A stretch of 58,833 bases of DNA from Candidatus Gastranaerophilales bacterium. Lineage in GTDB: Bacteria; Cyanobacteriota; Vampirovibrionia; Gastranaerophilales; Gastranaerophilaceae. The stretch is taken from assembly GCA_944324285.1 (NCBI GenBank), contig CALUVR010000013.1, forward strand, positions 1-58,833. Direction: 5' to 3'. Positions 25,713 to 33,806 of the stretch are shown here, one piece after another (the first letter of the stretch is position 1; every line of letters starts with the position of its first letter). The notes under the pieces were generated by a model. That model made no database searches, was not told the origin of the DNA, and saw nothing but the letters and a program-made list of their open reading frames with translations. The position numbers and the translations under genes are program-made.

Positions 25713-26993
25713 ATGAAAAAATATTCTTACACTATAAGGCTAATAATTGCAGGGATTGTCGGCGTGCTGACAATTCTTGCTATTAGCGGCATATTTTATC
25801 CCGTAAAATTTTTAGATTTGCAATTCTCGGCGTTGCTGCAGAGGGTGATTTTTGATTACTCGATAATTGCGCTCGGGCTTTTACTTGGAGTTGTTCTTTT
25901 AACGTTTTTGTTCGGAAGATTTTACTGTTCCATAATTTGTCCTTTTGGAATTTTGCAGGAATTTGCGGCTCTGCTGTTCAGACGCAAAAGCCTTCCGCAG
26001 AAAAATTTTAAATTTAAATATATAATTGCGGCACTGACATTTGGCGGTCTAGTTGGCGGGAGCGCGCTTTTAATCCGCTATATTGACCCTTATACAGTGT
26101 TCGGGTCTGCAATAAGCATTTCAATTTTCGGGATAATTTTTACACTCGCTGTGCTTGCGCTTGTGTTTTTCAAAAACAGATTTTTCTGTACGAATATTTG
26201 TCCTGTGGGTGCTGTTCTCGGATTAATTTCAAAATTTTCGCTGTGTAAAATTTATATTGATAAAAATAAATGTGTTTCGTGTGGTTTGTGTGCAAATTCA
26301 TGTCCTTCGGGTTGTATCGACCACAAAGAAAAAACTGTTGACAACGAAACCTGTGTCAAATGCCTCAAGTGTATTTCAGTATGCCGCGGCGGTGCCGTTG
26401 AATTCGGGATTAAGCCGAAAAAAGAGGTAAAATTCAATATAAAAAGACGAGAATTTATCTGGGCGGCGGCAGCGCTTGCTGTTCTCGGCGGGGCTGTGAA
26501 AGCGGGGATTGAGATAGGAGATAAATTCGCAAAAAAAATCAGAGATATAATTCTTCCGCCCGGTGCAGAGAATACACAGAGAATGACAAATAAATGCCTG
26601 AATTGTAACCTCTGTATTGAAAATTGTCCGAACAAAATTTTAGTAAAATCGAATGAAAATTTTTCTGCCGTACATATTGATTATTCAAAAGGCGAGGGCT
26701 TTTGCAAGTACGATTGTAATGAATGTTCAAAGGTCTGCCCTTCGGGTGCAATAAAGAAAATTTCGATTGAAGAAAAACAAAAAACACGTATTGCAATGGC
26801 TATGGTTAAACAAGAGAAATGCAACAGCTGCGACGTTTGCACCTTTGAATGTCCGACAGGTGCCATAAGTAAAAAAGACGGTGAACCTGCTGTTGTCGAC
26901 GGGTCTAAATGTATTGGCTGCGGAAAATGTAAACACGCTTGTAAATTTGATGCAATAGAAATTTTTGCCGTAAATGAACAAGTGGTGATATAA
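25713..26993 (+). CDS. Membrane polyferredoxin, NapH-NapG-like fusion with internal Tat signal
   Basis: A likely membrane electron carrier. Residues 1-175 have about four to five helices with two CxxxCP sites (CSIICP at 72-77, CTNICP at 159-164), as in NapH/YccM. Ferredoxin sites follow at 187-198 and 214-224. A twin-arginine segment at residues 244-262 (IKRREFIWAAAALAVLGGA) lies mid-chain, after which four more sites follow (295-305, 331-342, 370-380, 400-410). The second half resembles NapG. The mid-chain signal suggests that the C-terminal clusters are carried across by Tat. The gene is 3 bp after the reductase and 26 bp before tatA. Confidence 0.85.
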   Translation: MKKYSYTIRLIIAGIVGVLTILAISGIFYPVKFLDLQFSALLQRVIFDYSIIALGLLLGVVLLTFLFGRFYCSIICPFGILQEFAALLFRRKSLPQKNFKFKYIIAALTFGGLVGGSALLIRYIDPYTVFGSAISISIFGIIFTLAVLALVFFKNRFFCTNICPVGAVLGLISKFSLCKIYIDKNKCVSCGLCANSCPSGCIDHKEKTVDNETCVKCLKCISVCRGGAVEFGIKPKKEVKFNIKRREFIWAAAALAVLGGAVKAGIEIGDKFAKKIRDIILPPGAENTQRMTNKCLNCNLCIENCPNKILVKSNENFSAVHIDYSKGEGFCKYDCNECSKVCPSGAIKKISIEEKQKTRIAMAMVKQEKCNSCDVCTFECPTGAISKKDGEPAVVDGSKCIGCGKCKHACKFDAIEIFAVNEQVVI

Positions 26994-27019
26994 TAAAATA
27001 AAAAAAAAGGAGAAATTTA

Positions 27020-27253
27020 ATGTCATTAGGAATAACAGAAATCACTTTAATCTTAGTTGTAATCCTGCTTTTATTCGGCGGAAAAAGAATTCCGGAACTT
27101 GCAAGGTCTTTAGGCAGAGCGTCTTACGAATTTAAAAAAGCAAAAGATGCTATAAAAAAAGAAACTGAAGAATTAAAAAATTCCATAGCGGAATCGGAAG
27201 AAAAACCGGAAGAATACAAGTTGAAAGATGACGTAAACACCCCGCAAGTATAA
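27020..27253 (+). CDS. tatA: Twin-arginine translocase subunit TatA
   Basis: Pore-forming component of the Tat pathway. 77 residues: one N-terminal helix, the [14 protein letters not shown] hinge, then an amphipathic helix and an acidic tail, all as expected. An AAAAGGAG site precedes the ATG. It is followed after 2 bp by tatC. No tatB is seen, so this is a minimal TatA-TatC system. Its position right after two genes with twin-arginine signals points to a dedicated translocase-cargo operon. Confidence 0.95.
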   Translation: MSLGITEITLILVVILLLFGGKRIPELARSLGRASYEFKKAKDAIKKETEELKNSIAESEEKPEEYKLKDDVNTPQV

Positions 27254-27255
27254 AA

Positions 27256-27990
27256 ATGCCAGAGACACAGGATAATGAAAGTTTAATTTCGCATCTGGAG
27301 GCGCTCAGAGAAACTTTATTAAAGTGTTTTATTTCTCTCGGTGTTGTATTGCCGTTTGCACTTTTTGCGGCGCCTAAGGCTTTGAATTTTTTGATAAAAA
27401 TTTTAGTCGGAAATCATGATGTAAAGTTCAATTATTTTTCGCCTGCTGAGGTTTTTCTTTTGCAGATAAAGGTGGCGCTTGTTCTTGATATTCTCATTTG
27501 TTTTCCTTATATGGCAAAGAAAATATGGGACTTTATTCTTCCCGCACTATATGAACATGAAAAAAAATTTATAAAATCAATGGTTCTGATGTCGAGTTCT
27601 TTATTTATCCTCGGGGTGTTATTCTGTCTTTTTGTAATGCTTCCTCTTGTGATAAATTTCGGGCTTAGTTTTGCAACATCTGATATTCAGGCGGTATTTG
27701 GAATTTCAAATGTTGTGAATTTGTCGTTATGGCTTGCGGTTGTATTCGGGCTAATGTTTCAAATGCCTTTGATTACGCATTCACTGATAAAGTGGGAAAT
27801 ATTGGATTACGAGACTATTGCGGATAAAAGACCTTACGTCATTGTCGGACTGCTTATTATTGCTGCGATTTTGACGCCTCCTGATGTATTGAGCCAGATT
27901 ATACTTTTTATTCCGACTTATGCATTGTTTGAGGTCGGACTTCTGTTTTCAAAAGGCTCTAAAAAAAATAAACAAAAAGGTCTTGACTGA
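27256..27990 (+). CDS. tatC: Twin-arginine translocase subunit TatC
   Basis: Receptor for twin-arginine signals. 244 residues and six predicted helices. It has the N-terminal SHLEALRETL with its conserved Glu, the FILPALYEHEKKF loop with the second functional Glu, and the ITPPD-like LTPPDVLSQ near the end. No separate ribosome-binding site stands out; it is coupled to tatA by a 2-bp gap. Its last codons, TTGACTGA, double as the -35 region of the lar promoter. Confidence 0.95.
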   Translation: MPETQDNESLISHLEALRETLLKCFISLGVVLPFALFAAPKALNFLIKILVGNHDVKFNYFSPAEVFLLQIKVALVLDILICFPYMAKKIWDFILPALYEHEKKFIKSMVLMSSSLFILGVLFCLFVMLPLVINFGLSFATSDIQAVFGISNVVNLSLWLAVVFGLMFQMPLITHSLIKWEILDYETIADKRPYVIVGLLIIAAILTPPDVLSQIILFIPTYALFEVGLLFSKGSKKNKQKGLD

Positions 27991-28013
27991 TAGTTACTCT
28001 AAGGGGTTAAAAT
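27983..28013 (+). promoter_or_regulatory. MerR-type promoter of the lar operon, leaderless
   Basis: -35 TTGACT (27983-27988) and -10 TAAAAT (28008-28013) have a 19-bp spacer containing GATAGTTACTCTAAGG, similar to known MerR/NmlR operators of the TAGAGTTAACTCTA type. The ATG of larB is seven bases after the -10 box, so the mRNA should be leaderless. TCTTGACTGATAG matches the promoter at 24420. Confidence 0.55.
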
Positions 28014-28020
28014 AAAAACT

Positions 28021-28695
28021 ATGGAAAAGAAATACACGGATTTAGGTTTTGCAAAATTGGATAAGGACAGAGTAAGGCGACGCGGTAATTCCGAGGCTGT
28101 TTTTTGTGAGTGCAAAACTTCTGAACAACTGGTTGAAATTTTTAAATCTTTTAATGCTGACGGGCAGAACGTTATCGGTACGAGAGCTTCTAAAGAGCAA
28201 TATGAAGATTTAAAAAAAGTTTTTGAAAATATAAAATATAATGAAAAAGGGAGAACTTTGCAACTAATCGTATCTCCTGTTGAAAAGGTCGGAGAAGTTG
28301 CAATCTGTACTGGCGGCACCGGCGATATTCCGGTTGCTGAGGAGGCTGCGGAGGTCGCAGAATTCTATGGCAGTAACGTGAAAAAATATTATGATATAGG
28401 CGTTGCCGGAATTCACAGGCTCTTTGATAATATAGAAGAGATTAAAAAAGCAAACGTGATTATTGCGGTTGCGGGAATGGAAGGGGCGCTCGGCTCAATC
28501 ATTACAGGAATGGTTGATGTTCCTGTTATTGCGGTTCCGACCTCAGTCGGGTATGGTTCATCATTTAAAGGGCTTTCGGCACTTTTAACTATGCTGAATT
28601 CCTGTGCTGAGGGTATGACGGTTGTGAATATTGATAACGGATTTAATGCAGGCTACAGTGCCTGTCAGATTAATAAAAAAATATGCGGGTGCTAA
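28021..28695 (+). CDS. larB: Nickel-pincer cofactor biosynthesis protein LarB
   Basis: Carboxylates and hydrolyses nicotinate adenine dinucleotide, the first step towards the nickel-pincer nucleotide used by lactate racemase-type enzymes. The PurE-like C-terminal half is clear: CTGGTGDIPVAEEAAEVAEF, GVAGIHRLFDN, AVAGMEGALGSIITGMVDVP and VIAVPTSVGYGSSFKGLSAL. 224 residues, somewhat short at the N-terminus but with RRGNSEAVFCECK intact. First gene of a larB-larC-permease-larE operon. The larA-type enzyme itself is not in the window. Confidence 0.95.
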   Translation: MEKKYTDLGFAKLDKDRVRRRGNSEAVFCECKTSEQLVEIFKSFNADGQNVIGTRASKEQYEDLKKVFENIKYNEKGRTLQLIVSPVEKVGEVAICTGGTGDIPVAEEAAEVAEFYGSNVKKYYDIGVAGIHRLFDNIEEIKKANVIIAVAGMEGALGSIITGMVDVPVIAVPTSVGYGSSFKGLSALLTMLNSCAEGMTVVNIDNGFNAGYSACQINKKICGC

Positions 28696-28739
28696 GCGGA
28701 AATATCTTTCCCCGCAGCATATAGGAGGAAATAACTAAA

Positions 28740-29507
28740 ATGGATTTATATTTTGAATGCAGGTCGGGAATTTCAGGCGACATGTCGGTTGCGGCATTGC
28801 TGGATTTGGGTGCAAGCCGCGAAAAACTCGACAAGGCTTTGAAATCTATGAATTTGGAAAACGAATTTACTTATAAAATCTCTGATGTTCAGATAAATTC
28901 AATTAAGGCAACAGACTTTGATGTAATTCTGCCTCACAACGAACATCATCACGAACACGACCATAATGAAGAACCTCACCATCACCACCATGAACACAGA
29001 AACCTTGATGATGTAAATGCGATTATTGATAAGGCAGATACGACAGAGCGCGCGAAAAATCTTGCAAAGAAAATTTTCAAAATTGTTGCGGAAGCCGAAT
29101 CAAAAGTTCACGGAAAAGATATTAAAGATGTGCATTTCCACGAAGTCGGCGCAATTGATTCAATCGCGGATATCGTAAGTTTTTCGGTTCTTTTTGACGA
29201 TTTAAACCCGGAAAAAGTTTATTTTTCGCCTCTGACGGAAGGCGCCGGAACTGTCGAATGCCAGCACGGGACTTTACCAGTGCCTGTTCCTGCGGTTTGT
29301 GAAATCGCATCAAAATATCATCTTCCGCTAAGATTTACGGATAACGACGGCGAGATGGTAACCCCGACAGGTGCTGCTATTGCCGCGGCGCTTTATACGG
29401 GAGAACCTCTTCCGGAAACTTTCACGATTGAATCTGTCGGCTACGGCGCCGGTAAAAGAAAGTACAAAAACCCTGTTTTAAGGGTTATGAAAATAAAAGG
29501 AGAGTAA
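28740..29507 (+). CDS. larC: LarC N-terminal domain only (LarC1), His-rich
   Basis: LarC inserts nickel into the pincer nucleotide in a CTP-dependent reaction. The N-terminal signatures are present: FECRSGISGDMSVAALLDLG, FHEVGAIDSIADIVSF, and VTPTGAAIAAAL near the end. Residues 66-86 are a His-rich loop (about a dozen His), probably for nickel. The protein stops at 255 residues, just after GYGAGKRKYKNPVLRVMKI, where full-length LarC continues into a second domain that in known LarC binds CTP. No such domain follows in any frame before the permease gene at 29510. A good AGGAGG site precedes the start. Confidence 0.9.
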   Translation: MDLYFECRSGISGDMSVAALLDLGASREKLDKALKSMNLENEFTYKISDVQINSIKATDFDVILPHNEHHHEHDHNEEPHHHHHEHRNLDDVNAIIDKADTTERAKNLAKKIFKIVAEAESKVHGKDIKDVHFHEVGAIDSIADIVSFSVLFDDLNPEKVYFSPLTEGAGTVECQHGTLPVPVPAVCEIASKYHLPLRFTDNDGEMVTPTGAAIAAALYTGEPLPETFTIESVGYGAGKRKYKNPVLRVMKIKGE

Positions 29508-29509
29508 TT

Positions 29510-30415
29510 ATGCATTTAGGAAATTCTATTATTTGTCCGGTTACGGGAATTCCAATGCTTGCACTGATGGGCGGTGCGGCATATCTGGCTTTTAAAAAAG
29601 GAAAAAAAGATTTTAAAAAAGAAAATATTCTTCCGGCAGTTATGCTGACATCTCTGGTTTTCGGCTTGCAGATGATTAATTTTTCAATTCCCTCAACAGG
29701 TTCAAGCGGTCATATTGTGGGCGGGCTTTTGCTTGCCGTTTTACTCGGACCTTATGCGGGATTTCTTGCAATGTGTTCAATTATCCTTGTTCAGGCTTTG
29801 TTTTTTGCAGACGGCGGTTTGACTGCACTCGGATGTAATATCTTTAATATGGGATTTCTGGCATGTTTTGCAGCTTATCCGCTTGTATATAAACCTCTTG
29901 AGAAAAATAAATTTGCAGCTGCTGTATTGGCGTCAATCGTTGCACTGCAGCTTGGCTCAATCGCTGTTGTCGCAGAATCTTTTGCATCAGGTTCAATCAC
30001 AACAAATGTCGGATTTTTTGCAGGCTTAATGCAGAGTATCCACCTTCCTATAGGTTTGGTTGAAGGAGTTGTTTCTGCTGCCATTATTTTTGCGGCTCAA
30101 AAAACCGATTTTTCAAAAGCGTTTTCATATACAACAGGCGGAATTGCCCTTATTCTGGCAGGTGTAATTTCGAATTACGCATCATCAAAACCTGACGGGC
30201 TTGAATGGTCGCTTTTGAATATATCAAATTCATTTGTTGCGCAGACTCAGGGGCAGATTTATGCGCTGTCTGAAGCTTTGCAGGCGAAAACTGCAGTTCT
30301 TTCTTCAATCCCGTCTGTTGCCGCAAATATTATAGGGCTTCTTGCAATTGTTATTTTGATGAGCTGTGTTGCAAAATTATTGACGGTTAAAAAAGCGGAA
30401 GTCTATGAAAAATAA
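29510..30415 (+). CDS. Nickel/cobalt ECF permease, NikM-NikN (CbiM-PDGLE) fusion
   Basis: Substrate-binding membrane component of a nickel or cobalt importer. Met1-His2 at the mature N-terminus is metal-binding in this family and is kept (MHLGN). Other CbiM/NikM blocks are GSSGHIVGGLLLAVLLGPYAG and ALFFADGGLTALGCNIFNMG. The C-terminal part has the PDGLE block of NikN (SSKPDGLEWSLL), so M and N are fused. It lies between larC (2-bp gap) and larE (11-bp overlap), arguing for nickel as the substrate. The ATPase and T components expected for an ECF transporter are not in the window. Confidence 0.88.
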   Translation: MHLGNSIICPVTGIPMLALMGGAAYLAFKKGKKDFKKENILPAVMLTSLVFGLQMINFSIPSTGSSGHIVGGLLLAVLLGPYAGFLAMCSIILVQALFFADGGLTALGCNIFNMGFLACFAAYPLVYKPLEKNKFAAAVLASIVALQLGSIAVVAESFASGSITTNVGFFAGLMQSIHLPIGLVEGVVSAAIIFAAQKTDFSKAFSYTTGGIALILAGVISNYASSKPDGLEWSLLNISNSFVAQTQGQIYALSEALQAKTAVLSSIPSVAANIIGLLAIVILMSCVAKLLTVKKAEVYEK

Positions 30416-31187
30416 ATTCGAAAATTTAAAAAATTATTTATCCGAATTGGGAAAGCAGGGCATCTGTCTTGCTTTCTCAGGCGGAATAGACAGTACGCTT
30501 TTACTTTATCTCTGCAAAGATTTTAATCCCGCTGCCGTGACGTTCAGTTCTGTTTTTCAAACAGAGGAGGAACTGGAACTTTCGGAAAATTTATGCAAAA
30601 AGTATGGAGTAAGTCATAAAGTAATAGAATTTTTCCCGCTGGAGGATAAAATTTTGGTGAATAATCCGAAAGACAGATGCTATCATTGTAAAAAACTTTT
30701 TTTCGGAAAACTGAAAGATTTTGCAAAAGAAAGTAATCTTAACTTCATAATCGACGGGACGAATGCGGATGATATTCATACCTATCGTCCGGGTTTGAGG
30801 GCGCTTGAAGAGATGGAAATTATCTCTCCGCTTGCAAAATTTCAAATTACAAAGCAGGAAATAAGAGATTATGCAAAAGACCTCGGGATAGAAATTTTTA
30901 ATAAACCATCGACCCCGTGCCTTGCAACACGGTTCCCTTACGGTACGGAATTAAACGAGAGAATTTTAAATATAGTCAGGTGCGGTGAAAGATTTTTAAA
31001 AGAAATCGGTTTTGAAAATAACAGATTCCGTCTGCATAATGATATTGCGCGGATTGAAATTCCAAAAGAACAGTTTGAAGATTTTCTTGTAAAGAAAGAT
31101 GAAATAACAAACTATATAATGAATTTCGGAGTAAAATATGTTACTCTTGATATGGAAGGAATAAGAAGCGGCAGTATGGATTTATAA
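30405..31187 (+). CDS. larE: ATP-dependent sulfur transferase LarE
   Basis: Adds sulfur to the pyridinium carboxylate precursor of the nickel-pincer cofactor. The PP-loop SGGIDST (25-31) binds ATP. The functional Cys is Cys172 in NKPSTPCLATRFPYG. Two further cysteines, Cys92 and Cys95 (DRCYHCK), occur. From memory, some LarE enzymes use three such cysteines to hold a [4Fe-4S] cluster that carries the sulfur, instead of sacrificing one Cys; this protein fits that type. 260 residues. The gene overlaps the permease by 11 bp. Confidence 0.93.
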   Translation: MKNKFENLKNYLSELGKQGICLAFSGGIDSTLLLYLCKDFNPAAVTFSSVFQTEEELELSENLCKKYGVSHKVIEFFPLEDKILVNNPKDRCYHCKKLFFGKLKDFAKESNLNFIIDGTNADDIHTYRPGLRALEEMEIISPLAKFQITKQEIRDYAKDLGIEIFNKPSTPCLATRFPYGTELNERILNIVRCGERFLKEIGFENNRFRLHNDIARIEIPKEQFEDFLVKKDEITNYIMNFGVKYVTLDMEGIRSGSMDL

Positions 31188-31218
31188 CCGTAAGCCGCAA
31201 ATAAGAAAAGGAGGATAG

Positions 31219-31785
31219 ATGAAGAAATTACTTGCAACAATGTTTTTAGGTACTGCATTAATTACCGGAGGGATGATAGCTATGGCAGAAACACCGAATA
31301 ATATTAATGATTCAGCAGAGCAAGCCATAGAGCTGCAAAGCGCAGATATTGATGAAACTCAATCTTCAGATGAATCTTCTTCGAAAGAATTGGAACAGCC
31401 GTTTAAAAAAGGTGAGATTAACCCGTACGGCAACTTTTTTACTGGTATGACATATCTTGAACGTCTAGTTGCAAACGATAATGTCTGGAATTCTTCAATT
31501 GCTAACGTAACTTTTGAGCCAAAAGCTAGAACAAACTGGCATAAACACTCAGGCGGACAAATTCTCCTTGTAACTGCAGGCGAGGGAAGATATCAGGAAC
31601 GCGGTAAGAACATCCAGATTTTGAAAAAAGGCGATGTCGTAAAAATCAGACCAGGTGTGGAACACTGGCATGGCGCTGCTCCGGATAGTATGTTTGCTCA
31701 TATTTCAATTGAACCTAATCTCCCGAAAAATCAGACAACCTGGCTTAAACCTGTAAAAGATGATGAATATAATCCGGAAGATTAG
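31219..31785 (+). CDS. Secreted cupin domain protein
   Basis: A signal peptide (hydrophobic 4-20, cut after MAMA near 23) is followed by an acidic spacer and a single cupin barrel at about 75-170. The metal-binding pattern is seen in NWHKHSGGQILLVTAGEGRYQ (two His, Gln) and RPGVEHWHGAAPD (His). This subgroup resembles the cupins that accompany carboxymuconolactone decarboxylase-like proteins. The start at 31219 has AAAAGGAGG upstream. 188 residues. It is placed after the lar operon but separated by 31 bp with its own ribosome-binding site and a strong terminator. Substrate unknown. Confidence 0.88.
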   Translation: MKKLLATMFLGTALITGGMIAMAETPNNINDSAEQAIELQSADIDETQSSDESSSKELEQPFKKGEINPYGNFFTGMTYLERLVANDNVWNSSIANVTFEPKARTNWHKHSGGQILLVTAGEGRYQERGKNIQILKKGDVVKIRPGVEHWHGAAPDSMFAHISIEPNLPKNQTTWLKPVKDDEYNPED

Positions 31786-31793
31786 TTAATTAT

Positions 31794-31825
31794 AAAAGCC
31801 GGAAAAAACTTTTTCCGGCTTTTTA
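31794..31825 (+). terminator. Rho-independent terminator after the cupin gene
   Basis: AAAAGCCGGAAAAA and TTTTTCCGGCTTTTT form a long stem with a tiny loop and a T-tail. Both arms also read as a terminator on the opposite strand. Confidence 0.93.
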
Positions 31826-31852
31826 TGCTTAAAATATAGAGATTTTTAAATT

Positions 31853-32437
31853 ATGTTTGAAACTTATGTAAAATACCTTGCATTTTTGAACGGAAAATTG
31901 GCAAAATTTTTCGAATCCCAAAAACCATACATCTTTTGTAAAAAAGGATGTGCGATGTGCTGCAAGCATACCCAGTTGCCGTATTCGCTGCTGGAAATAA
32001 AGTATCTTTTGACAGGATTTCTACAGCTGGATAAGGAAACTCAGGGAAAAATAGAAATGAATTTTAATCGTATTGCAGAGGAAAAGAAAAATTTTAAAGG
32101 CGATAATTTTTTATATGATTGTCCGTTTTTGATTGATGATGTTTGCTCAGTTTACGAATACAGAGGGATTATCTGCCGTACTTTCGGGCTTATGACAAAG
32201 AAAATCGACGGGCGGACAACAGTTCCTTTTTGTTGTTTTCAAGGATACAATTATTCAAATGTAATTGATTTGGAAGAAAAAAAGATTTCACAAAAAAAAG
32301 TAAAAGAGCGAGGTTTCCCTGAAGAGCCTTACGGTTTTAATATAGATTATGAGTATTTGACGGATGCAGAGATTGAACACGCTTTTCAAGTGTCGTTCGG
32401 GGAGAAAAAACCGCTCATTGACTGGTTTATTGATTAG
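31853..32437 (+). CDS. YkgJ family cysteine-cluster protein
   Basis: A 194-residue cytosolic protein with the YkgJ pattern: FCKKGCAMCCKH (CxxxCxxCC) near residue 25, then CPFLIDDVCSVYEYRGIICRTFG with three more cysteines, and PFCCFQGYN. The cysteines are expected to bind zinc or an iron-sulfur cluster. The family has no settled function. No clear ribosome-binding site is seen; a TAAAAT box lies 17 bases before the ATG, which would give a very short leader. Stand-alone gene between the cupin terminator and creD. Confidence 0.85.
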   Translation: MFETYVKYLAFLNGKLAKFFESQKPYIFCKKGCAMCCKHTQLPYSLLEIKYLLTGFLQLDKETQGKIEMNFNRIAEEKKNFKGDNFLYDCPFLIDDVCSVYEYRGIICRTFGLMTKKIDGRTTVPFCCFQGYNYSNVIDLEEKKISQKKVKERGFPEEPYGFNIDYEYLTDAEIEHAFQVSFGEKKPLIDWFID

Positions 32438-32470
32438 CTTTTTAATCTCGTTATATTTTGAAATTTTATC

Positions 32471-32499
32471 TTGACTTCTTATAAAAACGGAGTTATTAT
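32471..32499 (+). promoter_or_regulatory. Sigma-70-like promoter of creD
   Basis: TTGACT (32471-32476), a 17-bp spacer and TATTAT (32494-32499), then AGGAG (32521-32525) before the ATG at 32532. Confidence 0.6.
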
Positions 32500-32531
32500 T
32501 AAAACTGTAAATTTAATTTAAGGAGTTAAGA

Positions 32532-33806
32532 ATGGAAAATTCAACAAATTTTAACGGGGTTAAAAAGGGTGAAAATTCTAAAATGAAAAAGTTCGGCATA
32601 CTGCTTTTAATGCTGATTTTACTCTTAATCCCGATAGGTTTTTGGTTTGGAATTATAAAGGATAGAGAATCTTATCGCGATGAAGCTGTAAAAAGTGTTG
32701 CATCAGCCTGGGGTGATGTTCAGATTTTCGGAAGTCCTGTTATGTCTTTTGAAAAGAAAAAAGATAAAAACGTAACAGAAACTGTCAACTTTCAGTTAAA
32801 TAATTATTCGGTTGATGTTAAAATTTCAACCGAAATCCGTAAAAAAGGAATTTTTAAAGTTCCGGTTTATGTAGCAGATGTTCTTTTGAAAGGCGATTTT
32901 ATAAATAATGACGGAGATATTTCTGATAAAGATATTACAACATCTTTTACAGTAGAAGATTCCACCGGATTTATTGAGGAGCCGAAATTCAAAATTAATG
33001 GCGGAAAACAAATAGTTTCGCAGGATACGAAATATCTTACAAAAATTCCGAAAACCCCGAAGGTTATCCCTTTTGAAATAAGCTACAGAATAAGAGGGCT
33101 TAACGAGTTATATGCAGACCTTGGCGGTCAGTCGAATAAAGTAAAAATAGAAGGCAACTGGGCAGACCCGAGTTTTACAGGTAATTTCCTCCCGTCCTCA
33201 AGAGTGGTTACAAAAGATAAATTCTCGGCAGAATGGAGTATTCCAAAAGTTGCGACAACTAATGTTTCGCAAGTTAATCCAAATTCTGTCACAAAATACT
33301 CGTATAATGACGGCAATAACCGTGCAAGAGTTGGGGTATCTCTGCTTGTGCCGGTTGATAACTACCGTATGGCTACAAGAGCGTTAAAATATTCGTTCCT
33401 GTTTATTACACTTACCTTCCTGAGTTATTTTATTTTTGAAATAACCCGTCCGTCGCAAAGACGTATTCACCCGCTTCAATATTTACTTTTAGGCGGTGCA
33501 ATGTTGATATTTTATCTGCTTCTTGTGTCAATTTCGGAATTCCTTCCGTTCCTTGCAGCGTACGTAATATCTTCTTTTATGACGATTTCACTTATCGGTA
33601 CGTATACATATTACGTAATAACAAAACGTCAGGATGTCAGATTTACTGCTATAATTTCAGCCCTGCTTGTGATTTTGTATACCTTCCTTTATATATTGTT
33701 AAACCTTCAGGATCTGGCGTTATTAATCGGAAGTTTAGGGCTATTTCTCATAATCGCCCTGATAATGTATGCGACAAGAAATGTCGATTGGTACAACGAG
33801 GGTTAA
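32532..33806 (+). CDS. creD: Inner membrane protein of the CreD family
   Basis: CreD-like inner-membrane protein linked in other bacteria to envelope stress and colicin or beta-lactam response. One helix near residues 20-40 is followed by a periplasmic domain (about 45-270) with ESYRDEAVKSVASAWGDVQ, GLNELYADLGGQS and GSFLP-like TGNFLPSSR. Five or so helices in the C-terminal third include RPSQRRIHPLQYLLLG and YVISSFMTISLIGTYT. 424 residues, a normal length. The ribosome-binding site supports the first ATG, so the first 17 residues, with TNFNGVKK, are translated. No CreBC genes in the window. Confidence 0.92.
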   Translation: MENSTNFNGVKKGENSKMKKFGILLLMLILLLIPIGFWFGIIKDRESYRDEAVKSVASAWGDVQIFGSPVMSFEKKKDKNVTETVNFQLNNYSVDVKISTEIRKKGIFKVPVYVADVLLKGDFINNDGDISDKDITTSFTVEDSTGFIEEPKFKINGGKQIVSQDTKYLTKIPKTPKVIPFEISYRIRGLNELYADLGGQSNKVKIEGNWADPSFTGNFLPSSRVVTKDKFSAEWSIPKVATTNVSQVNPNSVTKYSYNDGNNRARVGVSLLVPVDNYRMATRALKYSFLFITLTFLSYFIFEITRPSQRRIHPLQYLLLGGAMLIFYLLLVSISEFLPFLAAYVISSFMTISLIGTYTYYVITKRQDVRFTAIISALLVILYTFLYILLNLQDLALLIGSLGLFLIIALIMYATRNVDWYNEG

